Source: Xylanimonas cellulosilytica DSM 15894
GTDB taxonomy: Bacteria; Actinomycetota; Actinomycetes; Actinomycetales; Cellulomonadaceae
Reading direction: 5' to 3'
Length of the DNA: 64,000 nucleotides
Assembly: GCF_000024965.1 (NCBI RefSeq)
Contig: NC_013530.1
Coordinates: 3,286,001-3,350,000 of the forward strand
Shown here: positions 46,412 through 54,996 of the stretch, one piece after another
Position numbering within the stretch: the stretch's first letter is position 1
Layout of the letters: each line of letters opens with the position of its first letter
Notes under the pieces: generated by a model
Told to the model about the DNA's origin: nothing
Databases searched by the model: none
The model's input: only the letters and a program-made list of their open reading frames with translations
Position numbers and translations under genes: made by a program

Positions 46412-46571
46412 CCCAGCGCACGTTCGCCTGCCCGGAACCTCCGCCCCTGGAACCTCCGGCATCGCGTGCGCAGATGCTCGTCGCGGACCTCCCGGCCATG
46501 CAGCAGGCCCTCGCAGGGACCTCCGCGACACGCACCCCCACCCTCGCAGTTGCCCCGTTCGGAGGAACCCC

Positions 46572-47957
46572 ATGAGCACCCCCGCCAACCCCCCGGCCCA
46601 GTGGTCGTTCGAGACCCGCCAGATCCACGCCGGCCAGACCCCGGACCCCGTCACCGGGGCCCGCGCCCTGCCGATCTACCAGTCGACGTCGTTCGTCTTC
46701 CCGAGCGCGGAGGTCGCCGCGGACCGGTTCGCGCTGAAGGACCTCGGCCCGATCTACACCCGCATCGGCAACCCCACGCAGGAGGTCGTCGAGAACCGCC
46801 TGGCGAACCTCGAGGGCGGCGTCGGCGCGCTGCTCACCGCGAGCGGCGCGTCCGCGATCCACCTCGCCGTGCTGAACGTCGCGCAGGCGGGCGACCACAT
46901 CGTGAGCTCGTCGTCGCTCTACGGCGGCACGTACAACCTGTTCCACCACACGCTGCCCAAGCTGGGCATCGAGACGACGTTCGTCGACGACCCGCACGAC
47001 CCGCAGCAGTGGCGCGACGCCGTCCGCCCGAACACCAAGCTGTTCTTCGGCGAGTCGATTCCCAACCCCAAGTCCGACGTGCTCGACGTCGCGGCCGTCG
47101 CGGGTGTCGCGCACGAGGCCGGCGTCCCGCTCATCGTCGACAACACCGTCCCGACGCCGTACCTGCTGCGGCCCATCGAGCACGGCGCCGACGTCGTCGT
47201 GCACTCGGCCACCAAGTACCTCGGCGGGCACGGCTCGTCGATCGGCGGCGTGATCATCGACGGCGGCACGTTCGACTACGCGCAGCACCCGGACCGCTTC
47301 CCCGGCTTCAACGAGCCCGACCCGTCGTACCACGGCCTGGTCTACGCCCGTGACCTGGGCGTGGGCGGGGCGTTCGGCGTGAACCTGTCCTACATCCTCA
47401 AGGCGCGCGTGCAGCTCCTGCGCGACCTGGGCCCCGCCATCAGCCCGTTCAACGCGTTCCTGCTGGCCCAGGGCCTGGAGACGCTCTCGCTGCGCATCGA
47501 GCGGCACGTCGCCAACGCACAGCACGTGGCGCGGTGGCTCGAGGCGCGCGACGACGTCGCCGTCGTGCACTACGCGGGCCTGGAGTCCTCGCCGTACTAC
47601 GCCAACGCGCAGAGGTACACGCCGAAGGGCGCGGGCGCCGTGCTCGCGTTCGAGCTGGCCACGACGTCGGACGACGACGCCCGCGCCGCCGGGCAGGCCT
47701 TCGTCAGCGCGCTCGAGCTCCACTCCAACGTGGCGAACATCGGCGACGTGCGGTCGCTGGTGATCCACCCGGCGTCCACCACGCACTCGCAGCTCACGCC
47801 GGACGAGCAGCGCCTGTCCAGCGTCACCCCGGGCCTGGTGCGCCTCGCCGTCGGCATCGAGAACGTCGAGGACATCCTCGCGGACCTCGAGCTGGGCTTC
47901 ACGGCCGCGAAGGGGTCGCTGGCGCAGACGCCGACCACGTCCGACGCCGGCGCGTGA
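46572..47957 (+). CDS. metY: O-acetylhomoserine sulfhydrylase (aminocarboxypropyltransferase)
   Basis: 461-residue PLP enzyme of the Cys/Met metabolism class. YQSTSFVF near residue 36, YTRIGNPTQEVVENRLANLE near 58, ASGASAIHLAVLNVAQAGDH, and PLP lysine in VVHSATKYLGGHGSSIGG near 218. Length over 425 with the extra loop marks MetY (sulfide to homocysteine) rather than MetB. The ATG follows GGAGGA by 6 nt. metX begins 40 bp after its stop, so the two form an operon. Confidence 0.93.
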   Translation: MSTPANPPAQWSFETRQIHAGQTPDPVTGARALPIYQSTSFVFPSAEVAADRFALKDLGPIYTRIGNPTQEVVENRLANLEGGVGALLTASGASAIHLAVLNVAQAGDHIVSSSSLYGGTYNLFHHTLPKLGIETTFVDDPHDPQQWRDAVRPNTKLFFGESIPNPKSDVLDVAAVAGVAHEAGVPLIVDNTVPTPYLLRPIEHGADVVVHSATKYLGGHGSSIGGVIIDGGTFDYAQHPDRFPGFNEPDPSYHGLVYARDLGVGGAFGVNLSYILKARVQLLRDLGPAISPFNAFLLAQGLETLSLRIERHVANAQHVARWLEARDDVAVVHYAGLESSPYYANAQRYTPKGAGAVLAFELATTSDDDARAAGQAFVSALELHSNVANIGDVRSLVIHPASTTHSQLTPDEQRLSSVTPGLVRLAVGIENVEDILADLELGFTAAKGSLAQTPTTSDAGA

Positions 47958-47997
47958 GACGCTGTACCGCCCTTCACCGACCCCGAGGATCTCGCTC

Positions 47998-49197
47998 GTG
48001 ACCGACCCCCAGCGCCCCGGCCAGGACGCGCGCGCACGCGTCAGGCCGCCCGTGCCGGCGTCGGGTGCATGGCGTCCCGGGGACGACCCCGGACGCCGGC
48101 AGTTCGCCGCGCTGGGCGGGCTCGAGCTCGAGGGCGGCTGGCTGCTGCCCGAGGTGACGCTGGCGTACGAGACCTACGGGACGCTCGACGCCGACGGCGG
48201 CAACGCCGTGCTGATCCTGCACGGCCTCACCGGCGACTCCCACGTGGCCGGGCCTGCCGGGCCCGGCCACGTGACCGGCGGCTGGTGGACGGACATGGTC
48301 GGCCCCGGCCTGCCCCTGGACACCGACCGCTACTTCGTCGTCGTGCCGAACGTGCTGGGCGGCTGCCAGGGCTCCACCGGCCCCGCGTCGACGGCCCCCG
48401 ACGGACGCCCGTGGGGCGCCCGCTTCCCCCGCCTGACGACGCGGGACCAGGTCGCGGCCGAGGTCCTCCTCGCGCGGCAGCTCGGGATCACGGGCTGGGA
48501 GCTGGTGGCCGGGCCGTCCCTGGGCGGGCTGCGCGCCCTGGAGTGGGCGGTGCTCGGCCCCGAGGCAGGCATCGAGGTGCGCGGCCTCATCGCCATCGGC
48601 ACGGCGGCGCAGGCCAGCGCCGACCAGATCGCGTGGTCGCACCCGCAGCTCGCCGCGATCCGGCTCGACCCGGGCTGGCGCGACGGCGACTACTACGACG
48701 CGCCCGACGGTCAGGGTCCGCACGCGGGGCTCGCCATCGCGCGGCAGATCGCCCACACCACGTACCGCACGGCGGGCGAGCTCGAGACCCGGTTCGGCCG
48801 CCTGCCGCAGGGCGGCGAGGATCCCTTCACGGACGGCCGGTACGCCGTCCAGTCGTACCTCGACCACCACGGCGACAAGCTCGCCCGGCGGTTCGACGCG
48901 AACTCCTACCTGGTGCTCACCGAGTCGATGAACACGCACGACCTGGGCCGCGACCGCGGCGGCGTCGACGCGGCGCTCGCGTCGATCACGGCGCGCACCC
49001 TCGTGGTGGCCATCGACTCGGACCGCCTGTTCCCCGTCGAGCTCTCGGCCCGCATCGCGGCCGGGATCCCGGAGGCGCACGACCTGCGCGTCCTGCGCAG
49101 CCCGCACGGCCACGACGGGTTCCTCATCGAGTTCGACCAGCTCGGCCCGATGGTGCGCGACTTCCTCGAGGTCGAACGGGTGCGCGCTCCCCGCTGA
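47998..49197 (+). CDS. metX: homoserine O-acetyltransferase
   Basis: 399-residue alpha/beta-hydrolase-fold enzyme making O-acetylhomoserine for MetY. Nucleophile Ser in VAGPSLGGLRALEW near residue 167, VLILHGLTGDSHVAG near 73, catalytic Asp in VVAIDSDRLFP near 340 and His in SPHGHDGFLIEFDQL near 370. GTG start at 47998 with GAGGA 8 nt upstream. In-line with metY, supplying its substrate. Confidence 0.94.
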   Translation: MTDPQRPGQDARARVRPPVPASGAWRPGDDPGRRQFAALGGLELEGGWLLPEVTLAYETYGTLDADGGNAVLILHGLTGDSHVAGPAGPGHVTGGWWTDMVGPGLPLDTDRYFVVVPNVLGGCQGSTGPASTAPDGRPWGARFPRLTTRDQVAAEVLLARQLGITGWELVAGPSLGGLRALEWAVLGPEAGIEVRGLIAIGTAAQASADQIAWSHPQLAAIRLDPGWRDGDYYDAPDGQGPHAGLAIARQIAHTTYRTAGELETRFGRLPQGGEDPFTDGRYAVQSYLDHHGDKLARRFDANSYLVLTESMNTHDLGRDRGGVDAALASITARTLVVAIDSDRLFPVELSARIAAGIPEAHDLRVLRSPHGHDGFLIEFDQLGPMVRDFLEVERVRAPR

Positions 49198-49214
49198 CGT
49201 CGCACGCTGGGGGC

Positions 49215-49643
49215 ATGACGAAACTCAACCCGTACCTCAGCTTCAAGGACCAGGCGAAGGCGGCCCTGGAGTTCTACCAGTCGGTCCTCGGCGGCGAGCT
49301 CGACGTGACGACGTTCGGCGACATGCCTGACATGCCTGGCGTGCCCGAGGGGGAGGGCGGCCTGGTCATGCACGGGCACCTCGAGACCCCCGGCGGGCTG
49401 ACGCTCATGGCGTCCGACACCGGCACGATGATGCCGTACGTGCCCGCGACGTCGGGCGTCACGGTGGCGCTGACCGGGGCCGGGGCCGCTGACCTCGACT
49501 ACGTGCGCAGCGCCTACGAGAAGCTGCTCGACGGCGCCACCGAGACCCTCCCGTTCGAGCTCGCCCCGTGGGGCGACCACTACGGCCAGCTCACCGACAA
49601 GTTCGGCGTCTCCTGGATGTTCGACGTCGGCGAGGCGGGCTGA
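49215..49643 (+). CDS. VOC family protein (PhnB/DUF1428-like)
   Basis: 142 residues beginning LNPYLSFKDQAKAALEFYQS, the usual start of PhnB-like VOC proteins, then HGHLETPGGLTLMASD and a final WGDHYGQLTDKFGVSWMFDV. Such proteins are glyoxalase-fold but mostly uncharacterised. CACGCT with a 6-nt gap precedes the ATG. Only 17 bp after metX, so possibly read through. Confidence 0.82.
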   Translation: MTKLNPYLSFKDQAKAALEFYQSVLGGELDVTTFGDMPDMPGVPEGEGGLVMHGHLETPGGLTLMASDTGTMMPYVPATSGVTVALTGAGAADLDYVRSAYEKLLDGATETLPFELAPWGDHYGQLTDKFGVSWMFDVGEAG

Positions 49644-49649
49644 CCCCGG

Positions 49650-50354
49650 CTACCGCGCCGCCGCCGCGGCGGTGAGGCGGTGCGCCCGCCGCGCGACGGC
49701 GGCGGGCGTCGGCCCGTGCGCGTCCGCGTCCGGCACCGCCACGCCGGCCACCCGGCGCAGCGGGATGTGGCCGGCCCAGCCGCCGGCCGCGACGTCCTCC
49801 GGCTCGTCGCCGGCGCCGCCCGCACGGGCCTTCATCGACGCCTCGCGCAGCGGGACCGCGAGCACCGCGGTGGCCGCGATCTCCTTGCGCGTGCTCGGCC
49901 GCAGGGTGGCCGACCGTCCCGGGATCATGTGGTCGACGATGAGGTCGAGCGCCCGGGTGCGCTCCGCGAGCTCGTCGACGATGCGGGCCGTCCCGATGAT
50001 CACCGCCGAGCGGTAGTTCATCGAGTGGTGGAACGCCGACCGGGCGGCGACGAGGCCGTCGAGCTCGGTGACGGTGACGCACACCGTGGCGTCCTCGGCG
50101 CCGCGCAGCCAGCGGGCGGCGACCGAGCCGTGCACGTAGAGCGTGCCGCCGTCGTCGGGCCCCTCGAGGTCGACGCCGAACGCGACCGGCAGCGCCAGCG
50201 GGTGCCCGGCACCCGGGACGACGACGGCGAGGTGCGCGATCAGCGCGTCGTCGAGGAGTGCGTGCAGGGCGGTGCGCTCGGTGACCAGGCGCTGGCGGCC
50301 GCGGCCCACGGTGGTGCGGGCGGTGGGCGAGAGGGGTTCGGTGGTCGTGGTCAT
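49650..50354 (-). CDS. pyridoxamine 5'-phosphate oxidase family protein
   Basis: 234 residues with a split-barrel flavin-binding fold: LDDALIAHLAVVVPGAGHPL near residue 35, TLYVHGSVAARWLRG near 70, SAFHHSMNYRSAVIIGTARI near 105. Not the true PdxH; members of this group bind flavin, F420 or haem. It is divergent from a MocR-type regulator with a 68-bp gap holding a perfect operator-like palindrome, so it is the probable target. CAGGGT lies 6 nt before the ATG. Confidence 0.83.
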   Translation of the reverse strand: MTTTTEPLSPTARTTVGRGRQRLVTERTALHALLDDALIAHLAVVVPGAGHPLALPVAFGVDLEGPDDGGTLYVHGSVAARWLRGAEDATVCVTVTELDGLVAARSAFHHSMNYRSAVIIGTARIVDELAERTRALDLIVDHMIPGRSATLRPSTRKEIAATAVLAVPLREASMKARAGGAGDEPEDVAAGGWAGHIPLRRVAGVAVPDADAHGPTPAAVARRAHRLTAAAAAR

Positions 50355-50375
50355 GGCCCTACCCTGGACCCACAG

Positions 50376-50395
50376 TGGCCCGCTGACACGGGCCA
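50376..50395. promoter_or_regulatory. candidate MocR operator between divergent genes
   Basis: TGGCCCG-6 nt-CGGGCCA, a perfect 7-bp inverted repeat, centred in the 68-bp divergent gap. GGCCACT near the regulator start (50415-50421) repeats part of the half-site. Binding by the adjacent MocR protein is inferred. Confidence 0.5.
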
Positions 50396-50422
50396 ATCCC
50401 GACCGACTTCGGCAGGCCACTC

Positions 50423-51784
50423 ATGCCCCGGACCATCCCCGTGACCCTCGACCGGCAGGCACCCGAGCCGCTCGGGACGCAGCTCGCCCACCGGATCCGC
50501 GAGCTCGTCCTGACCGGGACGCTCGGGCGGGGGGACCGCCTGCCCAGCAGCCGCGCCCTGGCCGCCGACCTGGGCGTGAGCCGGTCGGTGCCCGAGCAGG
50601 CGTACGAACAGCTCCACGCGGAAGGCTGGGTCGAGGCGCGGCAGGGTGCCGGCACGTTCGTCGCCTCGGGCACCACACCGCGCACCCCGCGGGCGCCCGC
50701 ACGGGCCCCAGCGCCGCACCCCTCCCCCGCGCCGCCGTCGGACCTCGTCCCGCTCAGCAGCGGCACCCCGTGGATCGACCCGCGGCACGCCGACGGGTGG
50801 CGGCGCGCCTGGCGGGAGGTGTCGGCGGCCCGGCCGCCGCGCGGGTACGACGACCCGCGCGGGATCCCCGAGCTGCGCGCCGCCCTCGCCGACCGGCTCG
50901 CCCGGACCCGCGGCCTCGTCGTCGACCCCGACGAGATCGTGGTCACGCAGGGCACCACCGACGGGCTACGGCACCTGCTCCAGTCGCTGCCGCCAGGGCC
51001 GGTCGCCGTCGAGGACCCCGGCTACCGCGCCGCCGTCGCCGTCGTCCGGCGGCTGGGCCGCGAGGTGCGCGACGTCCCGGCGCTCGACCCGGTCACCGAC
51101 CTGCGCGGGTGCGCCGCCGCATACGTGACTCCCGCGCACCAGCACCCGCTCGGCCGCGTCATGCCCGCCGCGGACCGGCTCGCGCTCCTCGCCGCCGCAC
51201 GCGACGCCGACGCCGTCGTCGCCGAGGACGACTACGACTCCGAGTTCCGCTACGACGTCGCCCCCGTGCCCGCCCTCGCCGCCCTCGACCGCGACCGGGT
51301 CGCCTACCTGGGCACCGCGTCGAAGTCCGTGGCCCCGTCGCTGCGGCTCGGCTGGCTGGTGCCGCCCTCGGCCCTGCTCGACGGCCTCGACGAACGCCGT
51401 CGCATCACGCACGAGGGGGCGCCCTGGCCGGTGCAGCGGGCCATGCTCGCCCTGCTGCGCGACGGTTACGTCGACAAGGTGGTGCGCAGCGCGCGGCGCG
51501 TCTACGCCGAGCGGGCGCCGCGCGTGGCGGCCGCGCTCTCGCCCTACGCCGAGCTCGCCGGGCCGCTCGCCGGCATGTACTCGACGTGGCTGCTCCCGCA
51601 CGACGACGCCGTCCGGGCCGTCGAGGCGGCACGTGCGGCCGGGTTCGACGTGCCGCTGCTGTCGACGTTCGCGCGGTCGTCGAGGGCCACAGGGCTGGTC
51701 GTCGGCTTCGGTGGCGTCACGGACGCGGAGCTGGACGCCGCCCTCACCGCGCTGGTGCGCGGGCTGCGCGGGCCAGGTCGGTAG
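50423..51784 (+). CDS. MocR/PdxR-type transcriptional regulator (GntR-aminotransferase fusion)
   Basis: 453 residues. N-terminal GntR winged helix (about 15-80; GRGDRLPSSRALAADLGVSR), Pro/Ala linker, then a fold-type I aminotransferase domain with PLP lysine in YLGTASKSVAPSLRLGWLVP near residue 300 and AEDDYDSEFRYD near 270. MocR proteins sense PLP or an amino-acid adduct and usually control a divergent gene, here the PNPOx-like gene. Confidence 0.9.
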   Translation: MPRTIPVTLDRQAPEPLGTQLAHRIRELVLTGTLGRGDRLPSSRALAADLGVSRSVPEQAYEQLHAEGWVEARQGAGTFVASGTTPRTPRAPARAPAPHPSPAPPSDLVPLSSGTPWIDPRHADGWRRAWREVSAARPPRGYDDPRGIPELRAALADRLARTRGLVVDPDEIVVTQGTTDGLRHLLQSLPPGPVAVEDPGYRAAVAVVRRLGREVRDVPALDPVTDLRGCAAAYVTPAHQHPLGRVMPAADRLALLAAARDADAVVAEDDYDSEFRYDVAPVPALAALDRDRVAYLGTASKSVAPSLRLGWLVPPSALLDGLDERRRITHEGAPWPVQRAMLALLRDGYVDKVVRSARRVYAERAPRVAAALSPYAELAGPLAGMYSTWLLPHDDAVRAVEAARAAGFDVPLLSTFARSSRATGLVVGFGGVTDAELDAALTALVRGLRGPGR

Positions 51785-51831
51785 TACCTCGCGGCTGCGT
51801 GGTGCCGCCGACGACGGCGCAGCAGCCGGGA

Positions 51832-51837
51832 TACCTT
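51832..51837 (+). promoter_or_regulatory. leaderless -10 of the quinone-reductase-like gene
   Basis: TACCTT, 6 nt, then ATG at 51844. Confidence 0.6.
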
Positions 51838-51843
51838 GGCCGC

Positions 51844-52803
51844 ATGCTCGCCGCCTACGCCGCCCGGATCTCGCCCGACTCCCCCGTCGACGCACTGGAG
51901 GTGGGGCAGCGCCCCGACCCGGTGGAGCGGGAGAACTGGTCGGTCGTCCAGGTGCGAGCCGCGAGCCTCAACCATCACGACCTGTGGTCGCTCAAGGGCG
52001 TCGGCCTGCGCGAGGACCAGCTCCCGATGATCCTCGGCACCGACGCCGCGGGCATCGCCCCGGACGGCTCCGAGGTCATCGTCCACGGCGTCGTCGGGGC
52101 GGACGGGCACGGCGTCGGGCCGCGTGAGCGACGCACGCTGCTGTCCGAGAAGTACGACGGGGCGCTCGCCGAGTACGTCACCGTGCCGACGGCGAACCTG
52201 CTGCCCAAGCCGCCCGAGCTGACCTTCGCCGAGGCCGCCTGCCTGGGCACCGCCTGGCTGACCGCCTACCGGATGCTGTTCACCGTCGCCGACCTCAAGC
52301 CTGGCCAGTCGGTGCTGGTCCAGGGCGCGGGCGGCGGCGTGGCCACCGCGGCGATCGTGCTCGGCGCCGCCGCGGGCCTGGAGGTCACCGCGACCTCCCG
52401 GTCGGGCGCCAAGCGGGAGCGCGCGCTCGCCCTCGGCGCGCGGCACGCCCTCGAGCCCGGGGCCCGCGTACCCGCCCGGGTCGACGCCGTGATCGAGTCC
52501 GTCGGGCAGGCGACATGGAGCCACTCGGTGCGGTCCGTGAAGCCCGGCGGCACGATCGCCGTGTGCGGCGCGACCTCCGGCGACGCCCCCGGCGCGGAGC
52601 TGACCCGTGTGTTCTTCCAGGAGCTCACCGTCCGCGGCGTGACCATGGGCACCCGCGAGGAGCTCGCCGCGCTCGCCGCGTTCTGCGCCCGCTCCGACGT
52701 GCGGCCCGTCATCGACTCGACCTTCGCGCTCGCGGACGCCGCGGCCGGCCTGGCCCGGCTGGCCGAGGGGGCGCAGGTGGGGAAGATCGTCATCGAGCCG
52801 TAG
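51844..52803 (+). CDS. zinc-independent medium-chain dehydrogenase (quinone-reductase-like)
   Basis: 319 residues of the MDR superfamily: substrate-domain motif VRAASLNHHDLWSLKGVGL near residue 38, ILGTDAAGI, and NADPH-binding VLVQGAGGGVATAAIVLGAA near 157. The zinc-ligand Cys of classical alcohol dehydrogenases is absent, so a quinone oxidoreductase/enoyl reductase-like activity is likely. Independent leaderless promoter. Confidence 0.85.
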   Translation: MLAAYAARISPDSPVDALEVGQRPDPVERENWSVVQVRAASLNHHDLWSLKGVGLREDQLPMILGTDAAGIAPDGSEVIVHGVVGADGHGVGPRERRTLLSEKYDGALAEYVTVPTANLLPKPPELTFAEAACLGTAWLTAYRMLFTVADLKPGQSVLVQGAGGGVATAAIVLGAAAGLEVTATSRSGAKRERALALGARHALEPGARVPARVDAVIESVGQATWSHSVRSVKPGGTIAVCGATSGDAPGAELTRVFFQELTVRGVTMGTREELAALAAFCARSDVRPVIDSTFALADAAAGLARLAEGAQVGKIVIEP

Positions 52804-52847
52804 GTCCGCGTCGTCGGGCGAAGCGGGCTGTCGGGCGAAAGAGGCCG

Positions 52848-54413
52848 TCAGGCGAAGCGGGCGCGGAAGGCCTCCGCGAGCGTCTCGCCGGTGGCTGCGA
52901 CCCGCCACACCGTCCAGCCGTCGGCCGTGTACGAGCCCGAGGCGGCCGAGGCGGCGACGTCCGGGTGGCGGTAGCGGCCGCCGCCGTACAGCTCGAGGGT
53001 GCCGTCCGGGTGCAGCGTCGCGTCGTACCGCTGCCCGCGCCGCGGGCGCTCCCACACCAGCGCCGTCGGCACGCCGAACCGGGCCGCGAGCGCCGCGAGG
53101 TCGGCGTCGGCGTCCTCGTCGAGGACCATCGGCGCCTGTTGCTGCGGCTGGGGTTCCGGCTCCCACCAGGGTGCCGGGGCGGGGGGCGGCGGGACGGCGT
53201 CCGCGAGGCGCGGCGGCTCGTACGGGGGTTCCCACGGGACGTGGTCCGACGACGACGCGGCGACGCCGTCCCAGCCCGGGTCGAGCGGGCCGCTGATCAC
53301 GGAGAACACCTCGCCGAACGCGAGCGCCTCCTGGGCGCCGGGCGACGGCGCGGGGACGGGGTCCTCGCCCGACTGGGGGTCCCAGGCCTGCGACGGCCGC
53401 CAGGCGAGCGGGTCCTCGTACGGCGAGGCGGGTCCCAGGTCGAGGTCCCGGGGGAGGCGGTAGGGCTCGTCGAGGAAGGACGGGGCGGGCGGCACCGGCG
53501 GCACGGGCGGCTCTGCAGCGGGTACGCCTGCGACGGGTGTGGCAGGCACCGCGAACCGGTCCGTGCGGGAGCGGCGGCGTGCCGAGCGGCGGGCGGGATC
53601 GGTGCGCAGCGTGGGCGGCGCCGGCGGCACGGCCTCAGGCTGGACCGGCGTCGGCGTCGGCTCGGGTGCCGGGGCAGGCTCGCGTGCCGGTGCGGGCGAC
53701 GGCGTGGGTGCCGCCGCGAGCGCGGCGGGGGCGCCGGGCAGCGGCACGGGACCGCCCTGCGGCTGGTCCTCCTGCACGACGACGGGCGCCTTCGCACTGA
53801 GCGACGTCAGCGGTGCGACGCCTTCGGGGCGGGCGACGAGCTCGGGCCGGTCGGGCGCGGAGGCGGGGTGGATGACGAGCGGTGACACGTCGACGAACCG
53901 CCGCCCGTCGGCCCCGTGCACGAGCCCGAGCCGCAGCACCTCGACGGGCATGGACGGTTGGCGCAGGAAGTCGACGGCGTTGAGCACGTCCTCGTCGGCG
54001 TCCTGGCAGATGACGATGAGGCGCACGCCGGTGCGGCCGGGCTGGGAGCGTTGGACGGGCACGGAGTCGTAGAACTCGGCGACGTCGCGCTGGAAGGCCT
54101 GGGGGCCGCCGCGGTAGAGCGAGGCGAGCTGGCCGCGGGTCATGCGGCCGGCGGCCCCGGCGTGGTCGAGCGCGCGGGACAGGGCGGCGTCGTCGAGCCT
54201 GGCGACGAGCTCGACGACGACGGGGGCGCCGGACGCGTCGAGTGCGAGGAGGTGCGGTTCGTCGGGGCCGGAGCCTGGCGCCACGGGGAAAATCTGCTCG
54301 CCGAGCAGCCCGTCGATGTGAGACTCGACGACGCGGTGGGCGGTGGTGCCCACGCCCGGGCGCGGCCCGGGGACGATCTGGGGACGGTCACCCTCGACCT
54401 CGAAGAGCGGCAA
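52848..54413 (-). CDS. RAMA-domain protein with degenerate PD-(D/E)XK-like N-terminus
   Basis: 521 residues in three parts. The N-terminus (about 1-155) has a NucS/DUF91-like pattern: HLLALDASGAPVVVELV near residue 60, where the usual E-x-K is E-L-V, then FYDSVPV and VRLIVICQDADEDVLNAVDF. A Pro/Ala-rich linker spans about 195-435. The C-terminus (about 440-520) fits a RAMA modified-DNA reader domain (YDATLHPDGTLELYGGGRYR; DGWTVWRV). The TTG at 54413 is chosen because GGAGGTG lies 9 nt upstream and the region before it shows no family similarity. Role unknown; recognition of modified DNA is inferred. Confidence 0.7.
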   Translation of the reverse strand: MPLFEVEGDRPQIVPGPRPGVGTTAHRVVESHIDGLLGEQIFPVAPGSGPDEPHLLALDASGAPVVVELVARLDDAALSRALDHAGAAGRMTRGQLASLYRGGPQAFQRDVAEFYDSVPVQRSQPGRTGVRLIVICQDADEDVLNAVDFLRQPSMPVEVLRLGLVHGADGRRFVDVSPLVIHPASAPDRPELVARPEGVAPLTSLSAKAPVVVQEDQPQGGPVPLPGAPAALAAAPTPSPAPAREPAPAPEPTPTPVQPEAVPPAPPTLRTDPARRSARRRSRTDRFAVPATPVAGVPAAEPPVPPVPPAPSFLDEPYRLPRDLDLGPASPYEDPLAWRPSQAWDPQSGEDPVPAPSPGAQEALAFGEVFSVISGPLDPGWDGVAASSSDHVPWEPPYEPPRLADAVPPPPAPAPWWEPEPQPQQQAPMVLDEDADADLAALAARFGVPTALVWERPRRGQRYDATLHPDGTLELYGGGRYRHPDVAASAASGSYTADGWTVWRVAATGETLAEAFRARFA

Positions 54414-54500
54414 GGGGATCCACCTCCGTGGTGCGTGAGTCGGTCGTCGACGGGCCCACATCGGCCCGGTGCGCTCCCATCGGAGACGCACTCGGGCCAT

Positions 54501-54506
54501 ACCTTA
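54501..54506 (-). promoter_or_regulatory. candidate -10 of the RAMA-domain gene
   Basis: TAAGGT on the minus strand, giving a leader of about 80 nt before the TTG start at 54413. Confidence 0.4.
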
Positions 54507-54571
54507 CGCGCCCGCCCGGCACCACCGGTACGGCGCCCGTCCCGGCACCTGAAACCTTTTCCATCGAGGGC

Positions 54572-54892
54572 TCAGGAGCGGCCTTCGTCGGCGGCGTCGG
54601 CCGCGAGGATCTCCTCGACGCGCTCCACCTTCGCATCGATCTGGCCCGTGGTTCCGGGGCGGATGTCGGCCTTGATGACCAGGGAGACGCGGTGGCCGTC
54701 GATGCCGACGGCGTCGGTCGCGGCCTTGATGACCGGCATCACCTCGTCCCACTCCCCCTCGATCTCGGTGAACATCGACGTGGTGCGGTTCGGCAGCCCG
54801 GACTCGCGGACGATGCGAACGGCCTCGGCGACCTGGGGTGCGACGGACTCGCCCGCACCGAGCGGGGCGACGGAGAACGCGAAGACGGCCAT
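54572..54892 (-). CDS. MTH1187-family thiamine-binding protein (UPF0045)
   Basis: 106 residues of the YkoF-like/UPF0045 fold: FAFSVAPLGAGESVAPQVAE at the start, SMFTEIEGEWDEVMPVIKAA near residue 40 and HRVSLVIKADIRPG near 67. Family members bind thiamine or its pyrimidine; cytoplasmic and small. CAGGAT with a 6-nt gap precedes the ATG. A 61-bp palindrome separates it from divergent cofD. Confidence 0.87.
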   Translation of the reverse strand: MAVFAFSVAPLGAGESVAPQVAEAVRIVRESGLPNRTTSMFTEIEGEWDEVMPVIKAATDAVGIDGHRVSLVIKADIRPGTTGQIDAKVERVEEILAADAADEGRS

Positions 54893-54916
54893 GCGGCCAT
54901 CCTGCCGGAACCTGCC

Positions 54917-54977
54917 TTTGAACGTCCGCCTCGCTGCCGTTCTGGCCGCGAGAGCGGCAGCGAGGCGTACGTTCAAA
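54917..54977. repeat. 61-bp near-perfect palindrome, copy B
   Basis: Same length, same 1-nt centre and same TTTGAACG...CGTTCAAA termini as 20985-21045, with three arm mismatches. The inner sequence differs from copy A but remains self-complementary (CTCGCTGCC and partner), so the structure is conserved more than the sequence. It sits in the divergent promoter region, 6 bp from the cofD -10. Confidence 0.9.
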
Positions 54978-54983
54978 GGCACG

Positions 54984-54989
54984 TAGGCT
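54984..54989 (+). promoter_or_regulatory. leaderless -10 of cofD
   Basis: TAGGCT, 7 nt, then GTG at 54997. Confidence 0.6.
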
Positions 54990-54996
54990 CGTCGAC

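Larger units (their letters stand above)
46195..46571. other. 377-bp upstream region of metY with leader and possible attenuator
   Basis: Holds the hydrolase ribosome site at the left, a leaderless promoter at 46376, a leader peptide at 46388-46411, and a 160-nt stretch with three CCTCCG copies (46438, 46453, 46520) able to pair with the metY ribosome site CGGAGG (46560-46565). No SAM riboswitch fold was recognised by eye. Confidence 0.55.

Noticed and set aside
46195-46571. SAM or cobalamin riboswitch before metY
   Set aside because: No recognisable conserved core of either class could be found by eye. The leader peptide explains the region better.
54414-54500. ATG at 54500 as start of the RAMA-domain gene
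   Set aside because: It adds an Arg/Trp-rich segment without family similarity. TTG 54413 has GGAGGTG at good spacing.
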